From contig NZ_ATVR01000002.1 in assembly GCF_000420825.1 (NCBI RefSeq), positions 62,001 to 126,000 on the forward strand: a DNA stretch of 64,000 nucleotides, read 5' to 3'. Made by a program: the position numbers and the translations under genes. The notes beneath the pieces were generated by a model, which had not been told where the DNA came from, made no database searches, and was given only the letters and a program-made list of their open reading frames with translations. This document shows positions 1 through 9,487 of the stretch, piece by piece; position 1 is the stretch's first letter; each line of letters begins with the position of its first letter. Origin of the DNA: Butyrivibrio sp. AE2015 (GTDB lineage: Bacteria > Bacillota > Clostridia > Lachnospirales > Lachnospiraceae).

Positions 1-1510
1 TTGGTTCTTTTACAGTGGGATGAAGGTCATTGTCCTCTCCAAGTCCCAATGTCACGATAAGCCCAGTCATTGGAATATCCAGTATCCTATTCTGAACAAG
101 TCTGAATCTTCCCCAATCATCCGTGCAAGGAAGCTGGTCTATTACAAAGTTTGGAAGCTGAACTGCAATGAAAGGAAGGTTCTCATCATTCCAAAGCTTT
201 CTGTATCCAAGGACCATTCTCTTAGTAAGATCCGCATAGTCCTCGTCTCTCTCAACATTTGACTCACCCTGATACCAAACCACACCATCAATAGGATAGT
301 TTTTGCAGGGAGCTGTCATGCCATTGAAAAGACCTGTCGCTTTCCAGTTTACAAAGTCTGTTGGCTGTATCTTTTCGCACTCTGCGGCGATCCTGTATTT
401 ATAAGTACCATTCAGATAAACGGTTGCATCCTGATTAAAGATCTTTAGCTCTTTTTCCGGAGTAAATCTTCCAAGGCCGTTCTCCACACAAAGTCTTATA
501 ACTACTTCGTTATCCTTTTCTCTTGTAAGTCCTTCAGGAATATCGTACTTACGTGGTGGATACTGATAAGCGGTCTCACCGAGTTTTTGCCCGTTTACAA
601 AAATAGTGTCGCTGTCTACCATTGTTCCCATAAAGAGCCTTGCTGATTTTCCCGCAAGTTCTTTTGGCAGGTCAAATTTCTTTCTAAACCACACAGAGCC
701 TATAAAGCCTTCAAGCTCAGTTCCCTTGAAAAATCCCGGAACTTCAAAGGTTTTCCAGTTACTGTCATCTGTGCTTTCCAGCTGCCAGTTGTTCTTTATT
801 CCTTCATCTTTCTGATAAAGAGTATTTCTCCATGCATCGCCGTTTGCAATATTCTTTGCAATCTGTCCATCGTAGAACTCTTTATCTGCATATCTGTCAG
901 CCTCTTCCAAGAGCTCATCATAACCCTCAAGCATTTCTCTGCCCATCCAGCCAAAAATCCTTGAGCCACCAAGGCTTGCATTGATTATTCCTACGGTCTG
1001 ACCTGTAAGTTTTTGAAGATGCTTGGCAAAAAAGTACCCAACAGCGGAAAAATCCATTATTGTCTCGTGTTTTACTTCTGTCCAGCTGCCTGTGTGATGT
1101 TCCTCCAAGGGTCCACTATAAGAGGTTTCCTCAACAATCTTGAAAGTACGTATTCTGTTATTAACATCGTTTTTTACAACTTCAGGATACTGATCCTTAC
1201 ACCTTGTAAGGGGAAGTTCCATATTAGACTGACCTGAGCACAGCCAGACAAGACCAAGCATTACATCCTTAACAACCTTTTTCTCACCCTTATCATCACT
1301 TACTACAAGCTCATAAGGGCCACCGCTCTCGCGGGCCGGCAGATACAGATCGAATCTTCCATTTCCATCTGTCTCTCCACTTACCTGATCCTTTTCAAGC
1401 GTTGCTGTAACCTTTGTGCCGGGTTCATCCCAGCCCCATATATGAATGCTCTTTCTTCTCTGAATAACTGCTCCGTCAGATAATAAACGCGGTAATCTAA
1501 GCGTAGACAT
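1..1510 (-). CDS. Sialate O-acetylesterase-family carbohydrate esterase (3' part beyond window)
   Basis: The reading frame is open from 1510 to the left edge, so the C-terminus is missing. The protein begins with a short beta-sandwich-like stretch, followed by the SGNH-type motif WLCSGQSNMEL with its nucleophile serine, and later VVWYQGESN. Both are typical of the sialate O-acetylesterase/acetylxylan esterase (SASA) family. These enzymes remove acetyl groups from sugars. In a xylanase locus the likely substrate is acetylated xylo-oligosaccharide, which is an inference. No signal peptide is visible, so action in the cytoplasm is likely. An in-frame ATG also lies at 1516, but AAAGGG is better spaced to the ATG at 1510. 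A terminator separates it from the operon upstream, so it probably has its own promoter. Confidence 0.85.
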   Translation of the reverse strand, partial: MSTLRLPRLLSDGAVIQRRKSIHIWGWDEPGTKVTATLEKDQVSGETDGNGRFDLYLPARESGGPYELVVSDDKGEKKVVKDVMLGLVWLCSGQSNMELPLTRCKDQYPEVVKNDVNNRIRTFKIVEETSYSGPLEEHHTGSWTEVKHETIMDFSAVGYFFAKHLQKLTGQTVGIINASLGGSRIFGWMGREMLEGYDELLEEADRYADKEFYDGQIAKNIANGDAWRNTLYQKDEGIKNNWQLESTDDSNWKTFEVPGFFKGTELEGFIGSVWFRKKFDLPKELAGKSARLFMGTMVDSDTIFVNGQKLGETAYQYPPRKYDIPEGLTREKDNEVVIRLCVENGLGRFTPEKELKIFNQDATVYLNGTYKYRIAAECEKIQPTDFVNWKATGLFNGMTAPCKNYPIDGVVWYQGESNVERDEDYADLTKRMVLGYRKLWNDENLPFIAVQLPNFVIDQLPCTDDWGRFRLVQNRILDIPMTGLIVTLGLGEDNDLHPTVKEP

Positions 1511-1573
1511 GATCATACCCTTTCCCATTTATATTTATTTTGATTATACTTTGTGCACGCATTTTTTTACCTC

Positions 1574-1603
1574 ATTATAAGTGCGAATAACTCCCCAGTT
1601 ATT
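1574..1603 (-). promoter_or_regulatory. Possible promoter with operator-like dyad before the O-acetylesterase gene
   Basis: On the minus strand a TATAAT box (1574-1579) lies about 60 bases before the start codon. Just upstream is a perfect inverted repeat, AATAACT-4-AGTTATT (1586-1603), where a repressor or activator could bind. The -35 region is weak. A second TATAAT lies nearer the gene. Confidence 0.4.
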
Positions 1604-1608
1604 GCTTG

Positions 1609-1652
1609 CAAAAAAAAGTGCCTGTAGAGCTTTTTCCTCTACAAGCACTTTT
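1609..1652 (-). terminator. Rho-independent terminator ending the xylan operon
   Basis: A stem of 16 positions with one mismatch (1614-1629 with 1637-1652) and a 7-base loop is followed on the minus strand by a run of T. It sits a few bases after the GDSL esterase stop codon. Confidence 0.85.
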
Positions 1653-1658
1653 CTCTTA

Positions 1659-3320
1659 TTATCTTACAACTCCGAACCCCAGGATTGTAAACTTCTTATC
1701 GTTCATGCCGTCCGCCATCTTAATCTCGACTTTGTGCTGTCTGTTTTTCTCTTCATTGAAGAGAATCACGGCATTACAATGTGTCCATCCAACCTCTAAT
1801 GGATTGACATCCTTTATCTTTTTTTCATCCACGAAAACCTGTGCCGTTCCGAAGGATGCGCTTCCTGAATCCTTGAACACCAGTAGCAGCTTACTGCAGT
1901 TAATGTTCATGACAAATGGTTCAGGATCTGAGCTTTTCCCATTATAAGCCCAGTTATTTGGAAATTCAGGTCGTGGAATAATATCTTCGTCCATCTCCAC
2001 AAGCTGAACATCCTTATCAACATCGTCAAAAGAACCTGACGCAAGTTTTGTAATCTTGTATTTCTTTTTAAGAGCCTCTAACTCTTTTTTATCAAGCAGT
2101 TCAACCTTTTCAAAGTCCCCACCTATTACCGGATGTGGAAGTTTCTCATCTTCTTCATATGAAGTATCCCTTGATTCATTGACGTTATCGATCAGATTTA
2201 TGAGGCAATCGCTCATTATCTGATGACCAAGATTACTTGGGTGGTATACATCATAAAAGAACTGATTCTTGGATATAACCCTTCCATCTTCCGGAAGAAG
2301 CTTAAACTGCTCTGTTACTGCATCCAGGACACTCACCATAGGAAGATCATATCTGATTCCTACAGGCCCCAATCTGTCCTGAAGATTCCAGTCAAAAGAA
2401 AATACTGCAAAAAGTAAAACCACTGCCGGCTTCCATGGAAGTGCCAAGGCCTTTCTTACAAGGCTTTCATAACAGACTCCCTTTGTCTCATCGCCTTCAT
2501 CATTTACAGCAAATTCAATGACTATAAGGTCGGGCTTTTCGGCGTAGTCCCTAAGGACATCGCGCTCAAATCTTATCATTCCAAGTTCTGAGGGAGTTCC
2601 TCCAACACCTGCCTTGATAAAATTTACTTTCCCGCCTTTGATATATCTTTTCTGAAACTCGTCTGCAAAAACTTTTGCATAGCATTTCTCATTTATTGGT
2701 ATAGCTCCGGCTCCCTGTGTAATAGATCCTCCAATAAAAGAAAGTGTGACATTCTCACCACTTCCGGCCTTACTTAAAACTTTTTCAAGCCTTGCGGTGT
2801 TTCCGGCATGCAACAGACTCCGTGAGATCATCTTTTTATATCTTGAAGACTTAAAATCAACAAGCTGTTCCATTGGCTGAACAGGAGCAATGAAGCCCTG
2901 ATTAAGATAGAATCTGACATCCGCTGCTGCCTGGATTCCTGAAGTTCCAAACTCAAATCTTATCTGCCCCACTTCTTTATCTGAAGCTTCCCATTCTATA
3001 TCCTCAAGATTTATGACTGTCTCCATCCCATCCATGTAAAGCTCCTTTTTTATCTGGGTAGCTTTTTCTCCCGGATGTTCAGGATACATTTCAAGTACGA
3101 ATTTCACCGGCTCTTTGGCATCGCGACCTGAAACACTGACACCTATGCTGTGTACAACTGTCTTAAAGCCCTGAGCTGACTTAAGCAGCTCTAACATGTA
3201 GTCATCTTCGATGTTGCCTGATAATCTTGCAGCATCTATAAGTCTTCCACAGTCCATATAAAGAAACTGAACGCCCCGGCCATCAGGCTGAGGCGCTCCA
3301 AATATTTCTTTACCCTGCAT
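1659..3320 (-). CDS. SGNH/GDSL-type carbohydrate esterase
   Basis: Counting from the ATG at 3320 the protein has 553 residues. An N-terminal beta-rich domain (about 1-170) precedes an SGNH hydrolase domain. That domain has GGSIT with nucleophile Ser199, a VGGTPSELG block, FAVND and a C-terminal DVYHPSNLGH block carrying the Asp/His pair. A further beta-rich domain follows. Deacetylation of xylan fragments is inferred from the locus. No signal peptide is present from this start. The start is uncertain: the frame stays open upstream to an ATG at 3407 and a GTG at 3425, both inside the preceding gene, and no start has a good ribosome site. It is the last gene of the operon before the terminator at 1609-1652. 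Confidence 0.8.
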   Translation of the reverse strand: MQGKEIFGAPQPDGRGVQFLYMDCGRLIDAARLSGNIEDDYMLELLKSAQGFKTVVHSIGVSVSGRDAKEPVKFVLEMYPEHPGEKATQIKKELYMDGMETVINLEDIEWEASDKEVGQIRFEFGTSGIQAAADVRFYLNQGFIAPVQPMEQLVDFKSSRYKKMISRSLLHAGNTARLEKVLSKAGSGENVTLSFIGGSITQGAGAIPINEKCYAKVFADEFQKRYIKGGKVNFIKAGVGGTPSELGMIRFERDVLRDYAEKPDLIVIEFAVNDEGDETKGVCYESLVRKALALPWKPAVVLLFAVFSFDWNLQDRLGPVGIRYDLPMVSVLDAVTEQFKLLPEDGRVISKNQFFYDVYHPSNLGHQIMSDCLINLIDNVNESRDTSYEEDEKLPHPVIGGDFEKVELLDKKELEALKKKYKITKLASGSFDDVDKDVQLVEMDEDIIPRPEFPNNWAYNGKSSDPEPFVMNINCSKLLLVFKDSGSASFGTAQVFVDEKKIKDVNPLEVGWTHCNAVILFNEEKNRQHKVEIKMADGMNDKKFTILGFGVVR

Positions 3321-3354
3321 TATGAAAAAGAAAGGTCTTTTCTTTGTAGGATCT

Positions 3355-3379
3355 TTGGGGGCCTTAGGACCCCCAACAG
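3355..3379 (-). other. GC-rich hairpin between solute-binding-protein and esterase genes
   Basis: TTGGGGG and CCCCCAA pair around an 8-base loop directly after the binding-protein stop codon. No T-run follows, so it looks more like a transcript-stabilising or processing element than a terminator. Such elements are common behind binding-protein genes that need high expression. Confidence 0.5.
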
Positions 3380-3381
3380 TT

Positions 3382-4872
3382 TTACTGAGCGTTTGCCTCG
3401 TCAACATAAGCTTTCCATGTGTCACGGATTGCTTCTACCTGCTCTGAAACAACTACGCCTGGTCCAATGTTCCATACAAAGTCTGAGCCAAGACTGAGGT
3501 TAGGAATCATTCCGTGGTAAGCAATTGTTCCCTTTTCTGTCATCATAGCGATTGTCTCATCAACTGCTCTCTCATCAAAGACACCATTTCTGGCTGTTGA
3601 AAGATATCCGTTGTAATCAAGGTACTCAGCTGAAGGAGCGTTTGTATAAAGGTTCCATGCAAATGCGATCTTCCAAGCCTTGTCTGCATCGTAGCATGCT
3701 GGAATAGCAATTGGGTTGTTTGTCCAAACGTTGATGTAGTCGTCCATCTTAGGTCCCTTAGGGAACATAACGAATCCAACTTCATCCTGCATATCCTCAA
3801 GGAAATTACCAGGTGTTGCGCAATACTCATCATCAACCATGAATGCTGCCATACCATTGATAAATGCTTCCTTGTAGTAATCCCACTCAGCGCCCTCTGG
3901 ATCTGGCATGTCATAGTTTGTAAACATGTTTACTGTCCACTCAAGAGCTTCAAGTGTCTCAGGAGACTCAAGGTTATATACATACTTGCCGCTTGCATCC
4001 TTGTCGATGTATGATCCGCCGTTTGAGAATACAGCTGCTGTTGTCATGTTACCTTCGTTAAGTGTAAGGCCCCAAACATCTACAGTACCATCGTTGTCCT
4101 TATCCTGCTGAACCTTCTGCATAAGCTCTTCGAACTTATCCCATGTCCATGTTCCATCTGCCTGCATATCGTAAAGTGACTCAGGATCGATTCCGGCATC
4201 CTTAAGAAGTCTCTTGTTGAAATATACACCTGTACGTGCTTCTGAATATCCAGCGAACATAGCATAGATGCTGTTTCCTTTAGAATACTGCTCATGGAGC
4301 TTGTTTCTCTGGAACTTAATGTCATTAAAATCAAGGCAGTCAAGTGTTGCAAGGTCATACATAAGACCATTAGCCATAGCTGATGTGATAGCCGGGTCAT
4401 CACGAAGTGTGAAGAGATAGTTCTCATCGCCACCTGTTGTTGCATAGTCTACGAAATCTGTAGGTGTTGAACCCCAGTCTCCAAATGCCTGAGACTTGAT
4501 TGTGAAGTTGTATGTCTGCTGGATCCAATCTCTGTACTCCTGAAGAGCTTCTTCATAATCGTTAGCTGGAGCTGCAGGCTCATCTGATGACCACCAGTCA
4601 CGGATGATGATCTCCATTCCGCCAAGGTCGATTGGGTTGCCGCTTGCATCTGTGATTACCTGATATGGATCATATTCATCAGATGGTGCTTCTGTAGCTT
4701 CTGCAGCTGCTTCTGTTGTAGCTTCTGCGGTAGCTGTTTCTGTGTTTGCTTCTGGCTGAGCAGTATCAGTTGCTGCTGGTGCTGCTTCCTGTGAGCCACA
4801 AGCTGCCATGCTGAAAAGCATAGCTGCCATTGTAATAACGGCTGTTGCTTTGTTTGTTAGAGACTTTCTCAT
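3382..4872 (-). CDS. Extracellular sugar-binding lipoprotein of ABC importer (family 1)
   Basis: This 496-residue protein has a lipoprotein signal (hydrophobic stretch, then MAAC with Cys25). An Ala/Thr/Glu-rich linker to about residue 65 is followed by a family 1 solute-binding fold, with segments such as VYFNKRLLKDAGI and WTWDKFEELMQKV typical of oligosaccharide-binding proteins. It would capture sugar outside the membrane and deliver it to the permease pair encoded immediately upstream (4943-6854). AAGGAGG precedes the ATG at good spacing. The ligand cannot be read from sequence. Xylo-oligosaccharide is inferred from the neighbouring xylanase. Confidence 0.92.
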   Translation of the reverse strand: MRKSLTNKATAVITMAAMLFSMAACGSQEAAPAATDTAQPEANTETATAEATTEAAAEATEAPSDEYDPYQVITDASGNPIDLGGMEIIIRDWWSSDEPAAPANDYEEALQEYRDWIQQTYNFTIKSQAFGDWGSTPTDFVDYATTGGDENYLFTLRDDPAITSAMANGLMYDLATLDCLDFNDIKFQRNKLHEQYSKGNSIYAMFAGYSEARTGVYFNKRLLKDAGIDPESLYDMQADGTWTWDKFEELMQKVQQDKDNDGTVDVWGLTLNEGNMTTAAVFSNGGSYIDKDASGKYVYNLESPETLEALEWTVNMFTNYDMPDPEGAEWDYYKEAFINGMAAFMVDDEYCATPGNFLEDMQDEVGFVMFPKGPKMDDYINVWTNNPIAIPACYDADKAWKIAFAWNLYTNAPSAEYLDYNGYLSTARNGVFDERAVDETIAMMTEKGTIAYHGMIPNLSLGSDFVWNIGPGVVVSEQVEAIRDTWKAYVDEANAQ

Positions 4873-4942
4873 ACTCTAAAAATCCTCCTTTACCCCCTAA
4901 GGTAATATTATTGTTATCCAGACTTATTGTCCGGGTGGAACC

Positions 4943-5953
4943 TTACATCTTTATACCTGTGCTACTGATACTCTCAACAAATGCTCTCTGTGCAAAAAGA
5001 TAAAGAACAATGAGCGGAACGATGATCATAAGTGTTCCTGTTGCGAGAATACAGTTTGAATATGCTATTGAAATTGTTGTCTTTACACCATTTATTCTCT
5101 GAATATATGCTCCGAGACTGTCCACAATTCTTGAAAGACCAGTGCTTATAAGCTTTGTGTTTCCAAGGAACATTCTTGAATAAAAACCATCTGTCCACTG
5201 CCAAACAAAGGCAAAGAGGAAACATGATGTAAGAATAGGTTTTGCCTGTGGAAGCATGATCCTTATAAAAGTCTTAAATGTTCCGCAGCCATCTACATAA
5301 GCCGCTTCTTCCAAATCTCCCGGAATATTTCTGAAGTACTGTCTTATCATGTATATATAAAGACCATTCTTAAGTCCCATACATCCAGCGCTCATAAGAT
5401 AATATGGAAGTTTTGACCCCCTCAGGTTAATAGTCTGACCTGTTATGAGCTGTGAAAGACCAAGTACATCAAAAAATCTGAAGTGCAGATGGAGTGAGCT
5501 GGCAATGGTCTGTGGTGGAATAAGGATTACCAGTATCACACATGCAAACCAGAATTTCTTTAATGGAAATTCAAATCTTGCGAACCCGTATCCAACCAGT
5601 GTGCACATTGCAATCTGAAGCGCTGCGATTGTAAGCGAAATAAGTGTTGAGTTTAAAAGCGCCTGCTTGAAGCTTATGAGCTCTGCTGCCAGTCTGTAGT
5701 TAGCTGTTGTAAAGTGCTCAGGGATCGAGATAACAACCGGATTATAAAGATCCTGCTCTGTCATGAAGCTGACAGATATTTTATTCAGGATCGGCTGAAT
5801 GATCATGAAGCACATTCCAAAAAGAAGAATGAATCTTATAATGCTTACAGCTCTTTCTCCTATTACTTTTCTAAGCAGATATCCTCCGGACTGTTTGTTC
5901 CTCTCCCAAAAGCTCTGCTTTGCGTAGGCACTATTTGTTTTTACATTAGTCAT
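4943..5953 (-). CDS. Carbohydrate ABC transporter permease (MalG/AraQ-like)
   Basis: The 336-residue integral membrane protein has about six hydrophobic segments. It carries the cytoplasmic EAA loop (EEAAYVDGCGTFKTFIRIMLP), which docks the ATPase. Its start overlaps the end of the preceding permease gene by 8 bases, so the two are translationally coupled. The N-terminal extension of about 30 residues before the first membrane segment is somewhat long for the family. With the 5946-6854 product it forms the membrane channel for the binding protein at 3382-4872. No ATPase gene lies in the locus, so a shared MsmK/UgpC-type ATPase is presumed. Confidence 0.92.
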   Translation of the reverse strand: MTNVKTNSAYAKQSFWERNKQSGGYLLRKVIGERAVSIIRFILLFGMCFMIIQPILNKISVSFMTEQDLYNPVVISIPEHFTTANYRLAAELISFKQALLNSTLISLTIAALQIAMCTLVGYGFARFEFPLKKFWFACVILVILIPPQTIASSLHLHFRFFDVLGLSQLITGQTINLRGSKLPYYLMSAGCMGLKNGLYIYMIRQYFRNIPGDLEEAAYVDGCGTFKTFIRIMLPQAKPILTSCFLFAFVWQWTDGFYSRMFLGNTKLISTGLSRIVDSLGAYIQRINGVKTTISIAYSNCILATGTLMIIVPLIVLYLFAQRAFVESISSTGIKM

Positions 5954-6854
5954 AGTAGTAAACCCTCTTAGAAATAAAGAATGATGTTATTCCCACAAAT
6001 GCAAGTACCAGGATGAAATAGATCCATGACATTGCCGAAGCATTTCCATATTGCTGCTGCTCGATCATTACCTTCTGGATCTTTTCAATTACTCCGTTAT
6101 CTGATCTCATACAGAAATCAACAACTGTGTAGATCCAGTTAACAAGGAACAATGAGCTTATCATCGGGAATGTTATCTTCCACAAACTCTCCCACTTTGT
6201 ACATCCTTCTATATCAGCAGCTTCATACATACTTGATGAGATTGTCTGAAGACCTGATAAAAAGATAATGATCTGAATTCCGGAAGCAAGTGCCACATCA
6301 TAAATGTTATCTATGACTTCAAATACCTGCTCAAAAGCTCTTACACCGACGCCTGTTGTTCTAAGTATTGATTCAAGAGCTCCTGTAATACTTACGCCCT
6401 CTGTTGTCTGTTCAATACTCTGTGCCAGGTTTGCCATGAGCTGGTTGTTTGATTCAAGTCCTACGATAACGCCGGATGAAAGGATAACAGGTAAAAAGAA
6501 TATTGCTCTTACAAGAGCTCTTCCTTTAAACTTCTGATTCAGGACAAGTGCCACAAAGAAGCTGAACACTATGATCGCCAGTGAATAAACCATCATTCTT
6601 GAAAGTTCCTCCCACAAAAGCCTGTTGTATTCCGGGTCAACCCTGAATGCAAATATGTAATTGGTGATTCCTGAAAATGTCTTTGTAACTTTTCCTGCTG
6701 ACAGATCAACGTTACAAAAACTCATGTAACAGGATTCAAAAAGAGGTTTTATCATGAACAGCAAAAAGCCAAGAATAAATGGTGATATAAAACAATATCC
6801 CGATATGGCTTTTCGCTTTTGTAATCCTGCCAGTTTATTTTTCTGCTTACTCAT
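5946..6854 (-). CDS. Carbohydrate ABC transporter permease (MalF/UgpA-like)
   Basis: This 302-residue membrane protein has a typical first helix (CFISPFILGFLLFMIKPLF) and the EAA loop YEAADIEGCTKWESLWKITFP. It pairs with the next gene to form the importer channel. The periplasm-facing loop after helix 2 to 3 (about residues 130-190) is longer than usual. AAGGAAGG lies before the ATG. The gene starts 14 bases after the DUF5696 gene ends, consistent with one transcript. Confidence 0.92.
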   Translation of the reverse strand: MSKQKNKLAGLQKRKAISGYCFISPFILGFLLFMIKPLFESCYMSFCNVDLSAGKVTKTFSGITNYIFAFRVDPEYNRLLWEELSRMMVYSLAIIVFSFFVALVLNQKFKGRALVRAIFFLPVILSSGVIVGLESNNQLMANLAQSIEQTTEGVSITGALESILRTTGVGVRAFEQVFEVIDNIYDVALASGIQIIIFLSGLQTISSSMYEAADIEGCTKWESLWKITFPMISSLFLVNWIYTVVDFCMRSDNGVIEKIQKVMIEQQQYGNASAMSWIYFILVLAFVGITSFFISKRVYYYD

Positions 6855-6868
6855 AAAGGATGCCTTCC

Positions 6869-9466
6869 TTATCTCTTAACGATATAGTCTCTTGCCGGTA
6901 CTTTTACGCCTTCATCTGTAGTAAAATCGCTGTAACCGTAATTGACGTATACTTGTGTTCCATCTGCATATTCTGTACATGAAACATCTGAATTTAAGTT
7001 CTTATGTCCAACCATTTCCTGATTGAATGTGTGTCCCAGTTCTGCATTGTATCTGTTGTAGATACCAAGCATCTTGTCTTTCCAGGAATCATATGTTGAA
7101 CCATAGTAATCTGTGTACAGAGTTTTCTGAGTGGCAAAAGAGCTCTCTTCCATAAATGAGAAGCAAAGGCCTGCTCCATACTCAGCGCTATATAGAACTT
7201 CGTTTTCAGCGTTACCGCAAATGTTTATTGGATTGCCTGTATAATCAACTCTTCCGTGAACTGCTATCTGGAAGAATGGAACACATTCATCAAGGATCGT
7301 GTATTCACTTCCTCTTAAATCCATCTCTGTAACCATGGAACAGAAAGGAATTGCATAATCATTACCCATGTTTATCATGAGCTTTGATCCGCCATCTGCG
7401 TATCCTTTAAGCTGCTCAACCTGGAGGTTCTTTACAGCTTCTCTGCTGTAGGTCTTCTTTCTGGAGAAGTCAGAAGAAAGATCCATTCCCAAGTCTTCAA
7501 AGCAGGCACCTGCGCCAAGACTGTTACTGCTCTTTACAAGTACATCTGACAATTTCTTTGAAAGATCTGTGTGAAGAAGGAAGTAGTTGTTATCTGTGTT
7601 TTCCCTCTGTGCATAAGTTACATGGCTGTAATTGTAAAGCTCAGCTCTTTCCTTACTTATGAATTTTGCTGCATCTCTAAAAGAGAAGAATCCATCGAGA
7701 AGGTTGCTGTCATATGCATACTCTGTTACACCGTTGAGGTAGACTTCAGCTCCTTTTTCATCAGCAGAAGCTATCATGTTCTTTAGATCTTTTTTACTTC
7801 CAAGATCAGAAATTGTTTTTGTTTTCTTAAGTATTTTTTGCTGAACACCGCCGTTGCACCAGCCAAGCATTTTTACTTTCATGTTTGAAACGCCGTTTGC
7901 ACTAAGGTCTTCAACTATATTTGCTGCATCTTTATAACTTGTGAGCTTAAGTGGTCTTGATACAGGAACACCCACAACCTGCTTAACCTTATCGATGGCT
8001 CCTACCATTTCAATAGCAACAGGAGTGCTTTCATCGCTAACAAGGTCCATATATCCTACGTACTTGTCCTGGAGATATTTGCCATAGCACTTTGCCATGT
8101 CCACATAATCTCCTGAATTTACGAAGGTGTACCTCTGAGTCAGAGTCTCATCAGGTAACTCCTTTATGTATTCATAAATATCTGAATTGGCGATATCGCC
8201 TACATCATATTTTTCTCTCTGGCAGATGCTGTATTTTGCATTTACGTAGTTGTAACTGTGGTTCTTTCCTGCTATGTCTGCCTGAATAGAAGCGTATGGG
8301 CTTCCTTCTTCAAGGATACAGATAAAAGAATCATTTCCTTCAGATACACCGTACACACCGTAATATGCTCTTGTGTTGTGTACCACAGCATCTCTTGAAA
8401 GGCACATATCCCAGCCATATACATTTGTGTAATAGCTACTCTGTGAATTCTTACCGTTGTTGAAGTTAATTGTTGCTCCGCCACCTTCAGGAACAAACAT
8501 AAATCCTTTATCGTTTGGACCGCCTGCTCCAAAATATGGAAGAGGAGTTATTGTGTAGATAGGTGTTTCTTTGTCGTACTCAAGGTCTTTAAGTGGAACT
8601 TCTACAACCAAATCTTTTCCCTCGAGCTTGTAAACTACGCTGACATTGAACACTGGGTTTTCTGAAGTCTTAACTGAAAGATCAAGCTCTTTGTCCGCAA
8701 GGAAGTTCTCATATGTGTAACCAACTGCTGCAAACTTCTCTTCAATGGTCTTTTTCACATTTTCTTTTGTTCCGCTTCTGAGAACGTAGATAACTTCATT
8801 TTCCATGCTTGGATAATTTGCTAAAAGCTCATCCTTGTTATCTTTTGCTGTGAGCTTGTTGATGTCGTATTTCTTGTAGTACTGCTTAACAAGATCAGCT
8901 TCTTTCTTATCCATCTTTGAAAGCCAGTCATTCATCTCTGTTTCAGTGATAACCGGCGGTACCACATATTCTTTTTCTACATTACCAAGAGAGTAGTTGA
9001 CTCTTATCTCATTGTCGCCCGGAATGATCTCGTATATTCCGTTATTGGTGCTATAGCCAAAAGTGCTGTAGGTTGTCTCAAGTCCCTGTGTTATGGAATA
9101 TGACATAACAAGTGGAGACTGAAGGAATGTCTTCTGATCATCAAGAGCTGCTGTATCCTCTAAAACGTCAGCAGGATTTGAGCGCCATACTTTTCCAGAA
9201 TCCTTAACCTCAAGCTCGAAGGCTGTTGTCAAAGGATCCATGGTGAGTTTCAGCTCACCGTTGTCTACTACAACCGGTGTGTCATTTCCCTCAAATGTAT
9301 AGGGCTGAACCAGCTCTTTTTCCTCTGCTACAGGCTTGTAGTTAATAACAAATATGGCTGCAATAACTATGATCAAAGCCAGAATAATCGAGGGCAAATG
9401 CTTTATTATAGTTGTCAGGAATGAACCTATATATATTTTTTTTGGTTTCTTATTTTCTGTCTTCAA
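6869..9466 (-). CDS. DUF5696-type membrane-anchored surface protein, possible glycosidase
   Basis: About 865 residues are encoded. A basic cytoplasmic tail and one membrane helix (about residues 17-45) are followed by a large extracellular part. The N-terminal half is beta-rich. The second half has alternating strand/helix blocks such as VKMLGWCNGGVQQK, GAEVYLNGVTEY and GACFEDLGMDLSSDF, which look like a TIM barrel. I recall this protein type as DUF5696, found beside sugar ABC importers in Paenibacillus and Lachnospiraceae and without an assigned activity. The first possible start is GTG at 9475, but AGAGG is spaced correctly only for TTG at 9466. It lies between the two importer modules, so a role in presenting or trimming glycan at the membrane is inferred. 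Confidence 0.75.
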   Translation of the reverse strand: MKTENKKPKKIYIGSFLTTIIKHLPSIILALIIVIAAIFVINYKPVAEEKELVQPYTFEGNDTPVVVDNGELKLTMDPLTTAFELEVKDSGKVWRSNPADVLEDTAALDDQKTFLQSPLVMSYSITQGLETTYSTFGYSTNNGIYEIIPGDNEIRVNYSLGNVEKEYVVPPVITETEMNDWLSKMDKKEADLVKQYYKKYDINKLTAKDNKDELLANYPSMENEVIYVLRSGTKENVKKTIEEKFAAVGYTYENFLADKELDLSVKTSENPVFNVSVVYKLEGKDLVVEVPLKDLEYDKETPIYTITPLPYFGAGGPNDKGFMFVPEGGGATINFNNGKNSQSSYYTNVYGWDMCLSRDAVVHNTRAYYGVYGVSEGNDSFICILEEGSPYASIQADIAGKNHSYNYVNAKYSICQREKYDVGDIANSDIYEYIKELPDETLTQRYTFVNSGDYVDMAKCYGKYLQDKYVGYMDLVSDESTPVAIEMVGAIDKVKQVVGVPVSRPLKLTSYKDAANIVEDLSANGVSNMKVKMLGWCNGGVQQKILKKTKTISDLGSKKDLKNMIASADEKGAEVYLNGVTEYAYDSNLLDGFFSFRDAAKFISKERAELYNYSHVTYAQRENTDNNYFLLHTDLSKKLSDVLVKSSNSLGAGACFEDLGMDLSSDFSRKKTYSREAVKNLQVEQLKGYADGGSKLMINMGNDYAIPFCSMVTEMDLRGSEYTILDECVPFFQIAVHGRVDYTGNPINICGNAENEVLYSAEYGAGLCFSFMEESSFATQKTLYTDYYGSTYDSWKDKMLGIYNRYNAELGHTFNQEMVGHKNLNSDVSCTEYADGTQVYVNYGYSDFTTDEGVKVPARDYIVKR

Positions 9467-9487
9467 ATCCGTCACCTCTTGTTATTA

